In this document: positions 17,353 through 26,397 of the stretch, in pieces
How the letters are laid out: every line of letters starts with the position of its first letter
How positions within the stretch are numbered: position 1 is the stretch's first letter
Assembly: GCF_000024065.1 (NCBI RefSeq)
Contig: NC_013174.1
Coordinates: 2,356,001 to 2,420,000 of the forward strand
From: Jonesia denitrificans DSM 20603
GTDB taxonomy: Bacteria > Actinomycetota > Actinomycetes > Actinomycetales > Cellulomonadaceae
Direction: 5' to 3'
DNA length: 64,000 nt
Notes under the pieces: model-generated
The model's database searches: none
What the model was told of the DNA's origin: nothing
What the model saw: the letters and a program-made list of their open reading frames with translations, nothing else
Program-made: the position numbers and the translations under genes

Positions 17353-18255
17353 TCAGCGAACTGGCGCAGTCACGGGTTTCAGAGCGCGCATCGTTGTTTG
17401 GCGTAATACCAGAAGTAAAGCGAAAACAAGAGAACTGACCGTGACAACGCCTGCCACACTACCAACATACGCTCGACGTTCAAGTTGGTCTGTGGCGGTG
17501 TCCCCCGCCCAAATCGCGGCGGCAGCATCCCCATACAACCACACTGTCACCGCCCCGAACGCCACGGCAGCAACCGCGAGCATGGCCACTGCGGCTATCG
17601 TCCATGGGGCAGAGTGCACCTCGTGTTGGTCACGAGCTGTGCGACCAGGAAAGGCAGATACCAACGCACACCATGCACCAGCGACGAGCACACCAGCAAC
17701 AACGTCACTTGCCCGATGCCAGTTCCCTACGAGCGTGGAGACCCCCATCGTTGCGGTGTACACCGCACCAAGAAGCGCAACAATAGGGCGGAATCGGCGC
17801 GGCACCGCAATGAGGAGAGCCATCGACGCTGACGCAGCCACCGTTGTATGCCCAGATGGAAGTGAATTGCCGTAGTTCCAAGGAATCCCAAAATCTGGTC
17901 GATCTAAGAGAAGGTGCTTGATGACCTGTGTCGACACATTTGCGCCACCAATGAGCACAATGACTTGCACCGCCAAACTCCACCGGCGCCGAAACAAAGT
18001 AATGATGACGGTGACAGCGAGCGCCACCACGACGTACACGGCGGACACAGCTTCGAGAAGGGGTTGCCCAAAAACCCACAGGTGTGTGCGCCCGTAGTCG
18101 GCCCCGTCAAAGGCGACTTGTTCTAGTTGTTGCCCTGGGGCTGTGGCGACGAAGATTCGCCACAGGAACCACACTCCTGCCATGAGGAGTGCGGCGATGA
18201 TGACGGCTGCGGTATGAAACCACCGGCTTGTTCGCAACGCTTGCACATCCCCCAC
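17353..18255 (-). CDS. PAP2-family membrane phosphatase
   Basis: A 300-residue protein with about six membrane helices. The three PAP2 motifs are present: 'KHLLLDRP' (near residue 113), 'PSGH' (near 133) and 'WHRASD' (near 180; usual SR-x5-H-x3-D). Such enzymes dephosphorylate lipid phosphates such as undecaprenyl pyrophosphate or phosphatidic acid on the outer membrane face. Two extra C-terminal helices (about 220-290) extend beyond the core. It lies alone between topA and the nitrite operon. Confidence 0.88.
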   Translation of the reverse strand: MGDVQALRTSRWFHTAAVIIAALLMAGVWFLWRIFVATAPGQQLEQVAFDGADYGRTHLWVFGQPLLEAVSAVYVVVALAVTVIITLFRRRWSLAVQVIVLIGGANVSTQVIKHLLLDRPDFGIPWNYGNSLPSGHTTVAASASMALLIAVPRRFRPIVALLGAVYTATMGVSTLVGNWHRASDVVAGVLVAGAWCALVSAFPGRTARDQHEVHSAPWTIAAVAMLAVAAVAFGAVTVWLYGDAAAAIWAGDTATDQLERRAYVGSVAGVVTVSSLVFALLLVLRQTTMRALKPVTAPVR

Positions 18256-18358
18256 CGTAGAACATGACCTTGGGCGTCTTTGACAAGGTCAACGAGATTC
18301 CCGTGGTGTCTTCACGAAGGGAACACATCACGGCCCGGACAGTATACGTGTGGGGTCG

Positions 18359-19477
18359 CTAGTGGGACACGTTGAGTCGGTAGCCGCGTTTGATGACGGT
18401 GGAGATGAGCCGTGAGTCCGGGAGGGCGGTGCGCAGGCGTGAGATCGCAACGTCGAGGGCGTGGTCGGTGTGCCCAACGCCGAGGAGAGTGCCGAGGTGT
18501 GCTCGGGTGACCACGTTCCCTGGGGTGTGGGTGAGGGCACGCATGACCACGCGTTGGGAGTCAGTGAGGGTCACACATGTGGTGTTGTCTGTGGTGGTCA
18601 GTGTGAGGCGGTTGCCTTGGAGGGTGAGGTGCCCGTGGGGTGTGGGGATGGTGGTGCGGGCGTCGGTGGTCATGTGGTCGACGATGAGTTTGATCATGGC
18701 GCCCATGCGGAATCGGTCGGGGATGAGGGGGGTGATGCCGTGGGCGATCAGTGGGGCTGCGGTCACGGGGCCGACGGTGGCCACTGTGGTGACGGTGCGT
18801 AGTTGGTGGAGGATGTGGGAGGTGCAGGATTGTTCGGCGACGTAGGAGAAGAATGCGTCGACGACGGGGGCCGCGGTGAAGGTGAGGACGTCAATGGAAC
18901 CGTTGAGGAGCGCGGTGAGGAGTTGTTCGCGTTTGTCGCCGGTGTCGGTGGCTGGTGTCCACCGGTAGGGGGTGACTGTGGTGACGTCAGCTCCGGCGAG
19001 GGTGAGTCGGGCGAGGGCTGTGAGGTCGTCGTGTCCGTGGAGTTGGACGGCGATGCGGGTGCCGGTGAGGGGGTGTTCGGCCAGTTGGGTGGCGAGAGTG
19101 ATGAGGCGTTCATCGGGTGAGACGCCGCAGTCGTCGAATCCGAGGGCGCGCACGGCTCCGCGCGCTTTGGGGCCGCGCACGTAGATGCGGGTGGCGTTGA
19201 GGACGCGTTCGAGCTCGTCACCGAGTCCGGCGGCGTCGGCGGTTTCGATCCATCGGCGAAATCCGTAGGCGGTGGTGACGATGAGGATGTCTGGTGCCTG
19301 ATTGATGATGCGGCGGGTTTCGTTGATGAGTTCTTCGTCGTGTTCTTTGGGTGCGATTTTCAGCAGTGGTGCGTGGATGACGTGGGCGCCGCGCCGTTCG
19401 AAGGCGTCGATGAGGTCTGCTGAGCGCCGGTCGGAGGTGACGGCGATGCGGTATCCGGCCAGTGGTGTGCTGGTCAC
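18359..19477 (-). CDS. nnaR: NnaR-like regulator: uroporphyrinogen-III synthase domain fused to OmpR-type DNA-binding domain
   Basis: GTG 19477 was chosen: GAGGAG lies 5 nt ahead and the start overlaps the SUMT stop as GTGA. The much longer open frame upstream is antisense-type shadow. The 372-residue product has a HemD fold (residues about 8-262, 'GYRIAVTSDRRSADLIDAFERRGA') and a winged-helix domain (about 285-372, 'TLTDSQRVVMRALTHTPGNVVTRAHL...VDVAISRLR'-like ending 'VIKRGYRL'). Fusions of this build (Streptomyces NnaR, mycobacterial relatives) are transcription factors of nitrate/nitrite assimilation rather than heme enzymes. Being last in the nirB-SUMT operon supports that. Synthase activity cannot be excluded. 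Confidence 0.85.
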   Translation of the reverse strand: MTSTPLAGYRIAVTSDRRSADLIDAFERRGAHVIHAPLLKIAPKEHDEELINETRRIINQAPDILIVTTAYGFRRWIETADAAGLGDELERVLNATRIYVRGPKARGAVRALGFDDCGVSPDERLITLATQLAEHPLTGTRIAVQLHGHDDLTALARLTLAGADVTTVTPYRWTPATDTGDKREQLLTALLNGSIDVLTFTAAPVVDAFFSYVAEQSCTSHILHQLRTVTTVATVGPVTAAPLIAHGITPLIPDRFRMGAMIKLIVDHMTTDARTTIPTPHGHLTLQGNRLTLTTTDNTTCVTLTDSQRVVMRALTHTPGNVVTRAHLGTLLGVGHTDHALDVAISRLRTALPDSRLISTVIKRGYRLNVSH

Positions 19478-20259
19478 GCGACTCCTCGTGCGGGTGTTGG
19501 TGGTGTCAGTGGGGCGAGCAGTGGCGGGTCGATGGTGGTGACCCAGTCGGTGAGTGCGGTGACGACGTCTCCGATGACGATGGTGGCGGGTGAGGTGCAT
19601 CGTCTGAGGTGGGCTTGTTCTATGAGTGTATCGAGTGGGGCGCGGGTGGTGCGTTGGGAGGTGTGGAATCCGCGTTCGATGATCGCGGTAGGGGTGGTGG
19701 GGGCCATGCCGTGAGCGAGGAGCCCGGTGACTGTGGTGGCGAGGGTGGACATGCCCATGAGGATGATGAGGGTGGTGTTGAGGTGGGCGAGGTGGTGGAG
19801 TTGGTCGTTGTCGGGTGGGTTGTGTCCGGAGAGTACGGTGAAGGCGTGACTGATTCCTCGGTGGGTGACGGGGATTCCTACGGATTGTGGGACAGCTATT
19901 GCTGATGTGATACCTGGGATGATGCTGACGGGTATTCCGGCGTGGGTGAGGGCGTTGATTTCTTCGCCGCCACGTCCGAAGACGAAGGGGTCTCCGCCTT
20001 TGAGTCGGGCGACATGGAGTCCGGTGCGTGCTTTGGTGATGAGGAGGTTGTTGATGGCGTCTTGGGGGACGCGGTGGTGACCGGGGAGTTTCCCGACGTC
20101 GATGAGCTCTGCCTGGGGGGCAAGGTCGGGGAGGTCGTTGGTTGGTCCGAGTCGGTCGTAGCAGACGACGTCTGCGGTGTTCAGTGCGCGTGCTGCACGC
20201 AGGGTGATGAGATCGCTGGGGCCTGGTCCTCCGCCGATGAGGGTGACGTGTCCGGTCAT
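19474..20259 (-). CDS. cobA: Uroporphyrinogen-III C-methyltransferase (SUMT), siroheme branch
   Basis: A 261-residue SAM-dependent enzyme. It shows 'LIGGGPGPSDLITLRA' (SAM loop), 'YDRL', 'RLKGGDPFVFGRGGEE' and 'VIPGITSAIAVP', all diagnostic of SUMT. It methylates uroporphyrinogen III to precorrin-2, the precursor of siroheme. NirB, the upstream gene, needs siroheme. The ATG overlaps the nirB stop by 4 bp and its stop overlaps nnaR by 4 bp. It lacks the CysG dehydrogenase/ferrochelatase part, so that step must be encoded elsewhere. Confidence 0.93.
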   Translation of the reverse strand: MTGHVTLIGGGPGPSDLITLRAARALNTADVVCYDRLGPTNDLPDLAPQAELIDVGKLPGHHRVPQDAINNLLITKARTGLHVARLKGGDPFVFGRGGEEINALTHAGIPVSIIPGITSAIAVPQSVGIPVTHRGISHAFTVLSGHNPPDNDQLHHLAHLNTTLIILMGMSTLATTVTGLLAHGMAPTTPTAIIERGFHTSQRTTRAPLDTLIEQAHLRRCTSPATIVIGDVVTALTDWVTTIDPPLLAPLTPPTPARGVA

Positions 20260-22868
20260 GGGGTGGTCTCCTCTGGTTGGGTGGTGGGTGCACCGGTGGG
20301 GATGGTGGCACCGAGTGGGATGGGCGATGCGGGTCTGCGTTGGCCTCGTTCGGTGTCGTAGGTCAGTGTTGGGTCGGGGGTGGTGGTGTTGACGAAGGAG
20401 GTGAAGCGGCGGAGCCGGTCGGGGTCGTTGAGGACTGCGGCCCATTCGTCTTCGTAGGCGGCGACGTGGTCGTTCATTGCTGTTTCGAGTTCTTCGCCGA
20501 GTTCGAGGCAGTCGTTGACGACGACGTCTTTGACTCGGTCGATCCCACCGTCGAGGTCTTCGAGCCATCGGGCGGTGCGCTGGAGTCGGTCGGCGGTGCG
20601 AATGTAGTACATGAGGAAGCGGTCGATGTAGCGGATGAGGGTGGTGTCGTCGATTTCTTTGGCGAGGAGTTGGGCGTGGGCTGGGGTGGCTCCACCGTTA
20701 CCGCCGACGTAGAGGTTCCATCCGTTGGCTGTGGCGATGACTCCGACATCTTTTCCTCGGGCTTCTGCGCATTCGCGTGCGCATCCGGAGACACCCATTT
20801 TGAGTTTGTGGGGGGCGCGTAGCCCTCGGTAGCGTAGTTCGAGGGAGATCCCCATGGCCACTGAGTCGAGCATTCCGTAGCGGCACCAGGTGGATCCGAC
20901 ACAGGTTTTGACGTTGCGCAGGGATTTTCCGTAGGCGTGCCCTGATTCGAATCCTGCGTTGACGAGTTCGCGCCAAATGTCGGGGAGTTGGTCGAGGCGG
21001 GCTCCGAACATGTCGATGCGCAGCCCTCCGGTGAGTTTGGTGTAGAGGTTGTATTTGCGGGCGACGGCGGCGATGACGGCGAGTTTCTCAGGGGTGATTT
21101 CTCCGCCGGGGACACGCGGGACAACGGAGTAGGTGCCGTCTTTTTGCATGTTTGCTAGGGCCCGGTCGTTGGTGTCTTGGAATCCGCCGAGTCCGCCGTC
21201 GAGTGGGTGAGTGTGGGTGATGGTGGCGAGGATGGACGCGATCGCTGGTTTGCAGATGTCGCATCCGGTGCCGGTGCCGAAGCGGTCCATGACGTCGTTC
21301 CAGGTGCGGGTGTCGCTGAGGCGGACGGCTTCGAAGAGTTGGGCGCGGGACATGGCAATGTGTTCACACATGGCGGTGGACACGTCGATGCCTGCTTTAG
21401 TGAGTTCTTTTTCAAGCAGTTTTTTCAGCATGGGGACGCAGGAACCGCATTGGGTTCCTGCTTTGGTGCAGGCTTTGAGGGGGGTGAGTTCGCGGACGGG
21501 GTCCTGTCCGGCGCAGGTTCCGCATCCGCCGATGGCATCTCGGATTGTGCCTGCGGTGACGTTGTTGCAGGAGCAGAGGATGGCATCGTCTGGTAGTTCG
21601 GTGTCGGGGAGGTCTGCGCTGCTGGCTGCGGTGAGGTAGGCGCCTGGTTCGGCGGGCAGTTCACGGCCGAGGAGTGGGCGCAGGACGGTGTAGGGTTCTG
21701 CGTCACCGACGAAGACTCCCCCGAGGAGGGTGGTGGCGTCCCCGGAGACAACAATTTTTTGGTAAACACCGCGGGCTGGGTCAGCGTAGACGACTTCGAG
21801 CGCACCGGGGGTGGTGGCGAAAGCGTCTCCGAAGCTTGCCACGTCGACGCCGGAGAGTTTGAGTTTGGTGGCGGTGTCGAATCCGTCGAAGGTGGCGGTG
21901 CCGCCTGCGAGTTGGTCGGCGACGATTTCTGCCATGGCGTTGGCGGGGGCAACAAGTCCGACACAGCGCCCGTCGACGCAGGCGACTTCACCGATGGCCC
22001 ACACGTGGGGGGCGGTGGTGTGGCAGGTGGCGTCAACGACGATACCGCCGCGTTCACCTAATGCGAACACCTCGTGTGCTGTGGTGTGGTTCGTGTGGCG
22101 GGCGAGTTCGTCGCGGGGGCGAATCCCGATCGCGGTGATGACGATGTCGGCGGGGATGTGTGATCCGTCTGCCATGTCGATGCCGGTGACGTGGTGTGTA
22201 CCAGTGGCGTGTGTTGTGGTGGTCACCGCTTGGGGGTAGACCCCTGAGTGCACGGTGATGTCATTTTCTGCGATAAGGCGCCCTAAGGCTTGGCCAGCCC
22301 CTTCATCGAGTTGGTTGGACATGAGCCAGCGACCACCATCAATCACGTGTGCTTGTGCTCCCAGTGTCCGGGCCCCGGCGGCGGCTTCCAACCCGAGGAG
22401 CCCACCACCGATTGTCACGACTCGTGGGGTGATGCCCTCATCTCGGAATCGAGTGATGTCACGGTGGATCGTCCACACGTCGTCAAGGGTGCGGTACACC
22501 AATGAATGCTCAGCTCCGGGGATGGGGAGGGTTGCCGCGTTGGATCCGGTGGCGAGCACCAGTTCGTCATACTGACAGACGGAACCATCGGAGAGGACCA
22601 CCTGGCGGTGGTTCACATCGATTGATTCTGCCCGCACCCCGGTCCGTAACGTGACGGTGGGGTGGTCCCACACGTGGTCAGCGAGTGTGAGGTCGGCGTC
22701 GGGGGCCAGGAGCGCTTTGGTCAGGGCAACCCGGTCATAGGGGTGATGCGGTTCTTCGGTCACCACCGTGAGCGTCACGCCGTGCGGTGCGCGCTGTGTC
22801 ATTGCTTCGGTGAACCGGTGGGCTGCTGGTCCACCTCCAAGAACAACGATGTGTGTCGTGCTGGCCAT
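20256..22868 (-). CDS. nirB: Assimilatory nitrite reductase [NAD(P)H], large subunit
   Basis: An 870-residue cytoplasmic enzyme reducing nitrite to ammonium. Domains in order: FAD/NAD(P)-binding oxidoreductase ('VVLGGGPAAHRF', 'TIGGGLLGLEAA', 'VWAIGEVA'); a BFD-like [2Fe-2S] region ('CSCNNVTAGTIRDAI', 'CGSC'; about 430-500); and a sulfite/nitrite reductase hemoprotein part with the siroheme-[4Fe-4S] cysteines as C-x5-C (CVGSTWC) and C-x3-C (CARECAEARG). Length is normal. It heads the nirB-SUMT-nnaR operon; nirD is divergent and 312 bp away rather than downstream. Confidence 0.95.
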   Translation of the reverse strand: MASTTHIVVLGGGPAAHRFTEAMTQRAPHGVTLTVVTEEPHHPYDRVALTKALLAPDADLTLADHVWDHPTVTLRTGVRAESIDVNHRQVVLSDGSVCQYDELVLATGSNAATLPIPGAEHSLVYRTLDDVWTIHRDITRFRDEGITPRVVTIGGGLLGLEAAAGARTLGAQAHVIDGGRWLMSNQLDEGAGQALGRLIAENDITVHSGVYPQAVTTTTHATGTHHVTGIDMADGSHIPADIVITAIGIRPRDELARHTNHTTAHEVFALGERGGIVVDATCHTTAPHVWAIGEVACVDGRCVGLVAPANAMAEIVADQLAGGTATFDGFDTATKLKLSGVDVASFGDAFATTPGALEVVYADPARGVYQKIVVSGDATTLLGGVFVGDAEPYTVLRPLLGRELPAEPGAYLTAASSADLPDTELPDDAILCSCNNVTAGTIRDAIGGCGTCAGQDPVRELTPLKACTKAGTQCGSCVPMLKKLLEKELTKAGIDVSTAMCEHIAMSRAQLFEAVRLSDTRTWNDVMDRFGTGTGCDICKPAIASILATITHTHPLDGGLGGFQDTNDRALANMQKDGTYSVVPRVPGGEITPEKLAVIAAVARKYNLYTKLTGGLRIDMFGARLDQLPDIWRELVNAGFESGHAYGKSLRNVKTCVGSTWCRYGMLDSVAMGISLELRYRGLRAPHKLKMGVSGCARECAEARGKDVGVIATANGWNLYVGGNGGATPAHAQLLAKEIDDTTLIRYIDRFLMYYIRTADRLQRTARWLEDLDGGIDRVKDVVVNDCLELGEELETAMNDHVAAYEDEWAAVLNDPDRLRRFTSFVNTTTPDPTLTYDTERGQRRPASPIPLGATIPTGAPTTQPEETTP

Positions 22869-23180
22869 AGGTCACTCCCCCGTCGCGCCGGCGGGGCTCA
22901 CCGGCTGATTCGGTTGCTGTTATCGCCAGCGTAGGGGTGCGGATTTGCTTGGTCGTTGCGTCATCGTTTCGCTGAGGCAACGTCTAACCTAGGGGCGTGC
23001 GTGCGTGGATGTGAGACCCCCGAAACACCTGGTTTACATCTCACGGATGTCACGTTGTCATGTGAGCGACCTGTGACACAACGTTCACTGTGCTGACCGT
23101 TCACTGGAAACACCGCACCGATAGCGTGGGGTCATCAAAGAGCACCGGCCGACTCGGCCACCTCGTGAAAGGACCCAACC
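22869..23180. promoter_or_regulatory. Divergent nirB/nirD control region
   Basis: A 312-bp region without a gene. It contains GTGAG-N6-GAAAC at 23011-23026, close to a GlnR half-box (GTnAC-N6-GAAAC), with TTTAC six bases further on. It also holds an inverted repeat ACGTTGT/ACAACGT at 23052-23058 and 23078-23084. Either could bind GlnR or the NnaR-like protein. GAAAGG at about 23167 is the nirD ribosome site. Confidence 0.45.
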
Positions 23181-23555
23181 ATGTCACTCGTTCTGGATAC
23201 CCCGTTGTTGTCAGAGACCGCCACCGTGTGCCGGGTGAGCGATCTTGAACCTGGGTGGGGGGTTGCTGCGCTTCTTGACTGGGGTTCCGTGGCGTTGTTC
23301 CGCACCGTCACAGGGGAGGTGTTTGCTGTGGATCACCGATGCGCCTGTTGTGGGGCGTCGGTGGTCGCACGTGGGATCGTGGGGGATCGGCTCGTCGCGG
23401 GTGTGCGTGTCCCTACTGTTGCGTGCCCGTTGCACAAGCATGTGTTTCGCCTTGACACAGGCGAATGCCTGACCGGTGCACCTGCCGCACTACCCACGGT
23501 CACAGTGTCAGTGGACGGCGACGACATCACCATCCACCGCCCATCATCGGTTTAG
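23181..23555 (+). CDS. nirD: Nitrite reductase small subunit, Rieske-like
   Basis: A 124-residue protein of the NirD Rieske-fold family ('VALFRTVTGEVFAVDH', 'RGIVGDR', 'FRLDTGEC'). NirD proteins usually have lost the cluster ligands. Here the ligand regions read 'HRCACCG' (about 52-58) and 'CPLHKH' (about 93-98), so several Cys and His remain, although the first motif is not the standard C-x-H. It partners NirB. Its stop codon overlaps the stop of the convergent exporter gene by 4 bp. Start is supported by GAAAGGACCC. Confidence 0.88.
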   Translation: MSLVLDTPLLSETATVCRVSDLEPGWGVAALLDWGSVALFRTVTGEVFAVDHRCACCGASVVARGIVGDRLVAGVRVPTVACPLHKHVFRLDTGECLTGAPAALPTVTVSVDGDDITIHRPSSV

Positions 23556-24745
23556 TGGGACACCTCTAACTCGTTGTCGAGCCGTTCCTCGCGGGGTTTC
23601 TTTGCGATGAACGCGGCAGGCTGGTCGGGGCCGTCCCACACTTGCAGGATCCCCCATGCCACAGCGGCGATCGGGACGGACAGCACAGCCCCGACGATCC
23701 CGCCAATAATCGTTCCTGCTGTCAACCCAATCAAGATCACGAGCGGGTGCAAGCTCAGTGTTTTGCCCATGATCTTGGGTTGGAGGAAGTTTCCTTCCAG
23801 CTGGTTCACAACAATGACAATGCCCACCACGGCGAGCGCAGGCCAGATTCCGCCATCCACTAAGGCAACAAGCGCCGCGAGGAACCCAGCTAATGTTGCT
23901 CCTACCAAGGGGATGAACGCGGTGAGGAACACGATGACTGCGAGCGGCAACGCCAACGGAACTTGAAGGAAAGCCAACCCAAGGCCGATACCCAACGCGT
24001 CGACGGCCGCTACTGTTGCGGTTCCGCGAATGTAGTCGCCCATGGTTCGCACGGAGCGGTCACCAATGCGGCGTGCGCGATCGTAGTACTGCCCGTCTAG
24101 TGGGCGCAGCAGGAACTCCCAGATTGCGGGACCGTCCTTCATGAAGAAGAACGTGATGATGAGCGTGAGGAAAAACCCGGTGAAGAATGTGCCGGTGGCA
24201 GAGAGCCCGGCTACTGCACCTGAACCGAATTGGCTTGAGGTGACAAAATCAATGGCTGATTGTTTCGCATCGTCTAGCTGGGCAGGGTCCACCTCGAATG
24301 GCAGGTCTTCCAGGAGCACTAACAGTTCGTCAAAGCCATCTTGGGCGGAGGAGACCAGGTCGCTCCATTGGCTTCGAACTGCCTGCACAATAGCTGTGAG
24401 GAGTCCTCCCACCACAGCGAACGCACTGAACAGCACCAGCCAGGTGGCAAGTAGGGAGGACATTCCGCGGGCGCGTAGCCACCGCATCAGTGGGAACACT
24501 GCTGAGGAAATGATGAGGGCCAACACCACGGGAATAAACACCACCCCGAGGTATGCCATCGCCCACAGCGTCAACCCCACCACGAGCAGCACAGCGATTG
24601 TTTGCACTGCGCGCGTCGCAAGACGCCCAAACGCATCCGACCACTGGCGGACGACCGCGGACTGCTCCGGATGAGGGTGGTCTGTCACCTGGGGCACGGT
24701 GGCCTTTTCGCCCGTGCGCTGACCACATAACCACGACCACATCAT
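23552..24745 (-). CDS. AI-2E family membrane exporter
   Basis: ATG 24745 (followed by a second ATG) has AGAGGA 6 nt ahead and avoids overlap with the upstream gene; the in-frame ATG at 24811 would overlap it. The 397-residue protein has about eight membrane helices and the family hallmarks 'FFFMKDGP' (near residue 215), 'GDYIRGTATVAAVDALGIG' and 'FIPLVGATLAG'. 'NQLEGNFLQPKIMGK' follows. Members export autoinducer-2, lipids or ions; no specific cargo can be assigned. It is convergent with nirD. Confidence 0.88.
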   Translation of the reverse strand: MMWSWLCGQRTGEKATVPQVTDHPHPEQSAVVRQWSDAFGRLATRAVQTIAVLLVVGLTLWAMAYLGVVFIPVVLALIISSAVFPLMRWLRARGMSSLLATWLVLFSAFAVVGGLLTAIVQAVRSQWSDLVSSAQDGFDELLVLLEDLPFEVDPAQLDDAKQSAIDFVTSSQFGSGAVAGLSATGTFFTGFFLTLIITFFFMKDGPAIWEFLLRPLDGQYYDRARRIGDRSVRTMGDYIRGTATVAAVDALGIGLGLAFLQVPLALPLAVIVFLTAFIPLVGATLAGFLAALVALVDGGIWPALAVVGIVIVVNQLEGNFLQPKIMGKTLSLHPLVILIGLTAGTIIGGIVGAVLSVPIAAVAWGILQVWDGPDQPAAFIAKKPREERLDNELEVSH

Positions 24746-24785
24746 GGTGAATCCTCTCCGTTGTCGGCTGTCCGCCTCGCAGACA

Positions 24786-26351
24786 TTATGCCGTAAAAGT
24801 GAGGATCCCATCGGTGATGAGTCCCCGAATCGTTGGGAGTGTCGCAGCGAGAGTGTCGTCCACAGGCAAATCCATCAGCGCACAAATCGCTGACATGATC
24901 TGCCCAGCGGTCAGTTCGCCGTCGCACGCACTGACAAACCCCGCAAGGACGGTGTCTGCCTGGACTGCTCGCCGTAGGCCGCCGCCTTGCCTGATGATGA
25001 TGACACTGGGCTCCCCCACCCCTGGGGTGATGTACCGTTCCTCTGTGACATCCGCTGCTGTGCGGAGCCGTTGCTCAAGTAACTCGTGATCGGTCATCTC
25101 CTTAAGCACATCAACACCCGCTAATGTCGCCGCTATGGTGGGTCCAAGGGGTTGAGACACGTCGCCGGTGATCTCTTCACAACGTGTCCACGCCGCCCGT
25201 GCCTGCACGGGTCGACGGATCACGATGATGCCGAACCCCACACCTTCCACCGTGCGAGACGCAAAATCATCAAGCCATGCACGATAGGCCGACTCCCACA
25301 ACTCACGGTCGCGGTCCTGCGTCATCCCGCCATCACGGAGCCAAGTCTCTGCGTAATGTGCTGGGTCGAGAAACTCTCGCTGAATAACCCACGCATCAAG
25401 GTCCCCGTGAAGTGCTCGAGCCTGTTCAATCCACGCACGTGGCCCTTCATCCCACCGCGAACCGGCAGTGACTTCCCAGTTCCCCAACATGACTGCACAC
25501 CCTCCAGCAGCTAGGTATTGAGGAACGTCAGTCACCATCTGCGCGACCACCCGATCGCCGGCAGCGCCACCATCCCGGTACTCATATAGTGCCAGGTCAG
25601 TACCGGTGCGGGGTGTAATCACAAACGGCGGGTTCGACACGACAAGGTCAAAAGTCTCGCCGTGAACCGGCTCAAAGAATGACCCCTCTCGAATCTCCAC
25701 ATCACTGTCATTGAGGGCCGCATTAAACCGAGCAAAAGCTACCGCGCGGGGAGAAATATCGGTAGCCATCACCTGCCTCGCATGACGGGTGGCCGCCAAC
25801 GCTTGGACCCCACACCCCGTGCCAATATCCAGGACACGCCCCACATTCGTGCGCGGGGTGACCTGGGCCAAGGTGAATGACGCACCTCCAGCACCCAACA
25901 CGTGATCGGGGTGAAGAGCCCTACCGGTCGCGGTTTCTCCGAGGTCGGAGGCCAACCACCAGGTCACCTCGCCGCCAGTGTCGGTCAGGACAACAGGTCG
26001 CACATTCACCAACGCACGATAGGTGACCGCCCCTTCTTCGCTTTCCTGGGCCGCGACCCCCATCTCGATCAGCGCCTGCGCACTGGTTCGAGGAAACGCC
26101 AGGTCACGCTCATCAGCGCTGATAGGCAAACCCACTACAAAGAACCGCACCAACACGGCCAGCGGCGACATGACAGATTCCACGGCTCGCAGGGCAGGCA
26201 ACCGCTGCTCTCGGTGGAGTGCATCGTTTGCCACCTCACCCACAAGCTCCCGGATACGATCCACGGTGTATTCAGCGGACTCAAGGTCAGCACGCAAGGT
26301 CGTCACAGTGTCAGTGACAGTAGGTGCGGGGGTCGACGGCAACGCATTCAT
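24786..26351 (-). CDS. SAM-dependent methyltransferase, HemK/PrmC-like small-domain family
   Basis: A 521-residue protein from ATG 26351. It has an N-terminal helical substrate domain (about 10-130), a Rossmann methyltransferase core with 'VLDIGTGCGVQALAA' (SAM loop), 'ATDISPRAVAFARFN' and the catalytic 'NPPF' tetrapeptide. A long C-terminal extension (about 330-521) follows. NPPF suggests methylation of an amide or exocyclic nitrogen, as in PrmC-like or rRNA enzymes. AGAGGG abuts the ATG with no spacer, so an earlier GTG (26396, GGAG 4 nt ahead) just after the upstream stop is a real alternative. Target unknown. Confidence 0.82.
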   Translation of the reverse strand: MNALPSTPAPTVTDTVTTLRADLESAEYTVDRIRELVGEVANDALHREQRLPALRAVESVMSPLAVLVRFFVVGLPISADERDLAFPRTSAQALIEMGVAAQESEEGAVTYRALVNVRPVVLTDTGGEVTWWLASDLGETATGRALHPDHVLGAGGASFTLAQVTPRTNVGRVLDIGTGCGVQALAATRHARQVMATDISPRAVAFARFNAALNDSDVEIREGSFFEPVHGETFDLVVSNPPFVITPRTGTDLALYEYRDGGAAGDRVVAQMVTDVPQYLAAGGCAVMLGNWEVTAGSRWDEGPRAWIEQARALHGDLDAWVIQREFLDPAHYAETWLRDGGMTQDRDRELWESAYRAWLDDFASRTVEGVGFGIIVIRRPVQARAAWTRCEEITGDVSQPLGPTIAATLAGVDVLKEMTDHELLEQRLRTAADVTEERYITPGVGEPSVIIIRQGGGLRRAVQADTVLAGFVSACDGELTAGQIMSAICALMDLPVDDTLAATLPTIRGLITDGILTFTA

Positions 26352-26397
26352 CCCTCTATTGTCACTGATCCCGCCAATGCTCGCGCTCAGCGGCACC

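Noticed and set aside
18763-19221. 152-codon ORF antiphase to nnaR, and similar Ser/Thr/Pro-rich ORFs at 20474-21124 and 21425-22057
   Set aside because: Low-complexity shadows of nnaR and nirB.
18359-19477. Simple annotation as uroporphyrinogen-III synthase (hemD)
   Set aside because: A winged-helix domain is fused and the gene lies in the nitrite operon; regulator is the better call, though enzyme activity is not excluded.
19478-20311. N-terminal half of a 650-codon open frame continuing into the nnaR gene
   Set aside because: The residues are Pro/Arg/His-rich shadow of the SUMT gene in another frame. The real start at GTG 19477 has a ribosome site and a 4-bp overlap.
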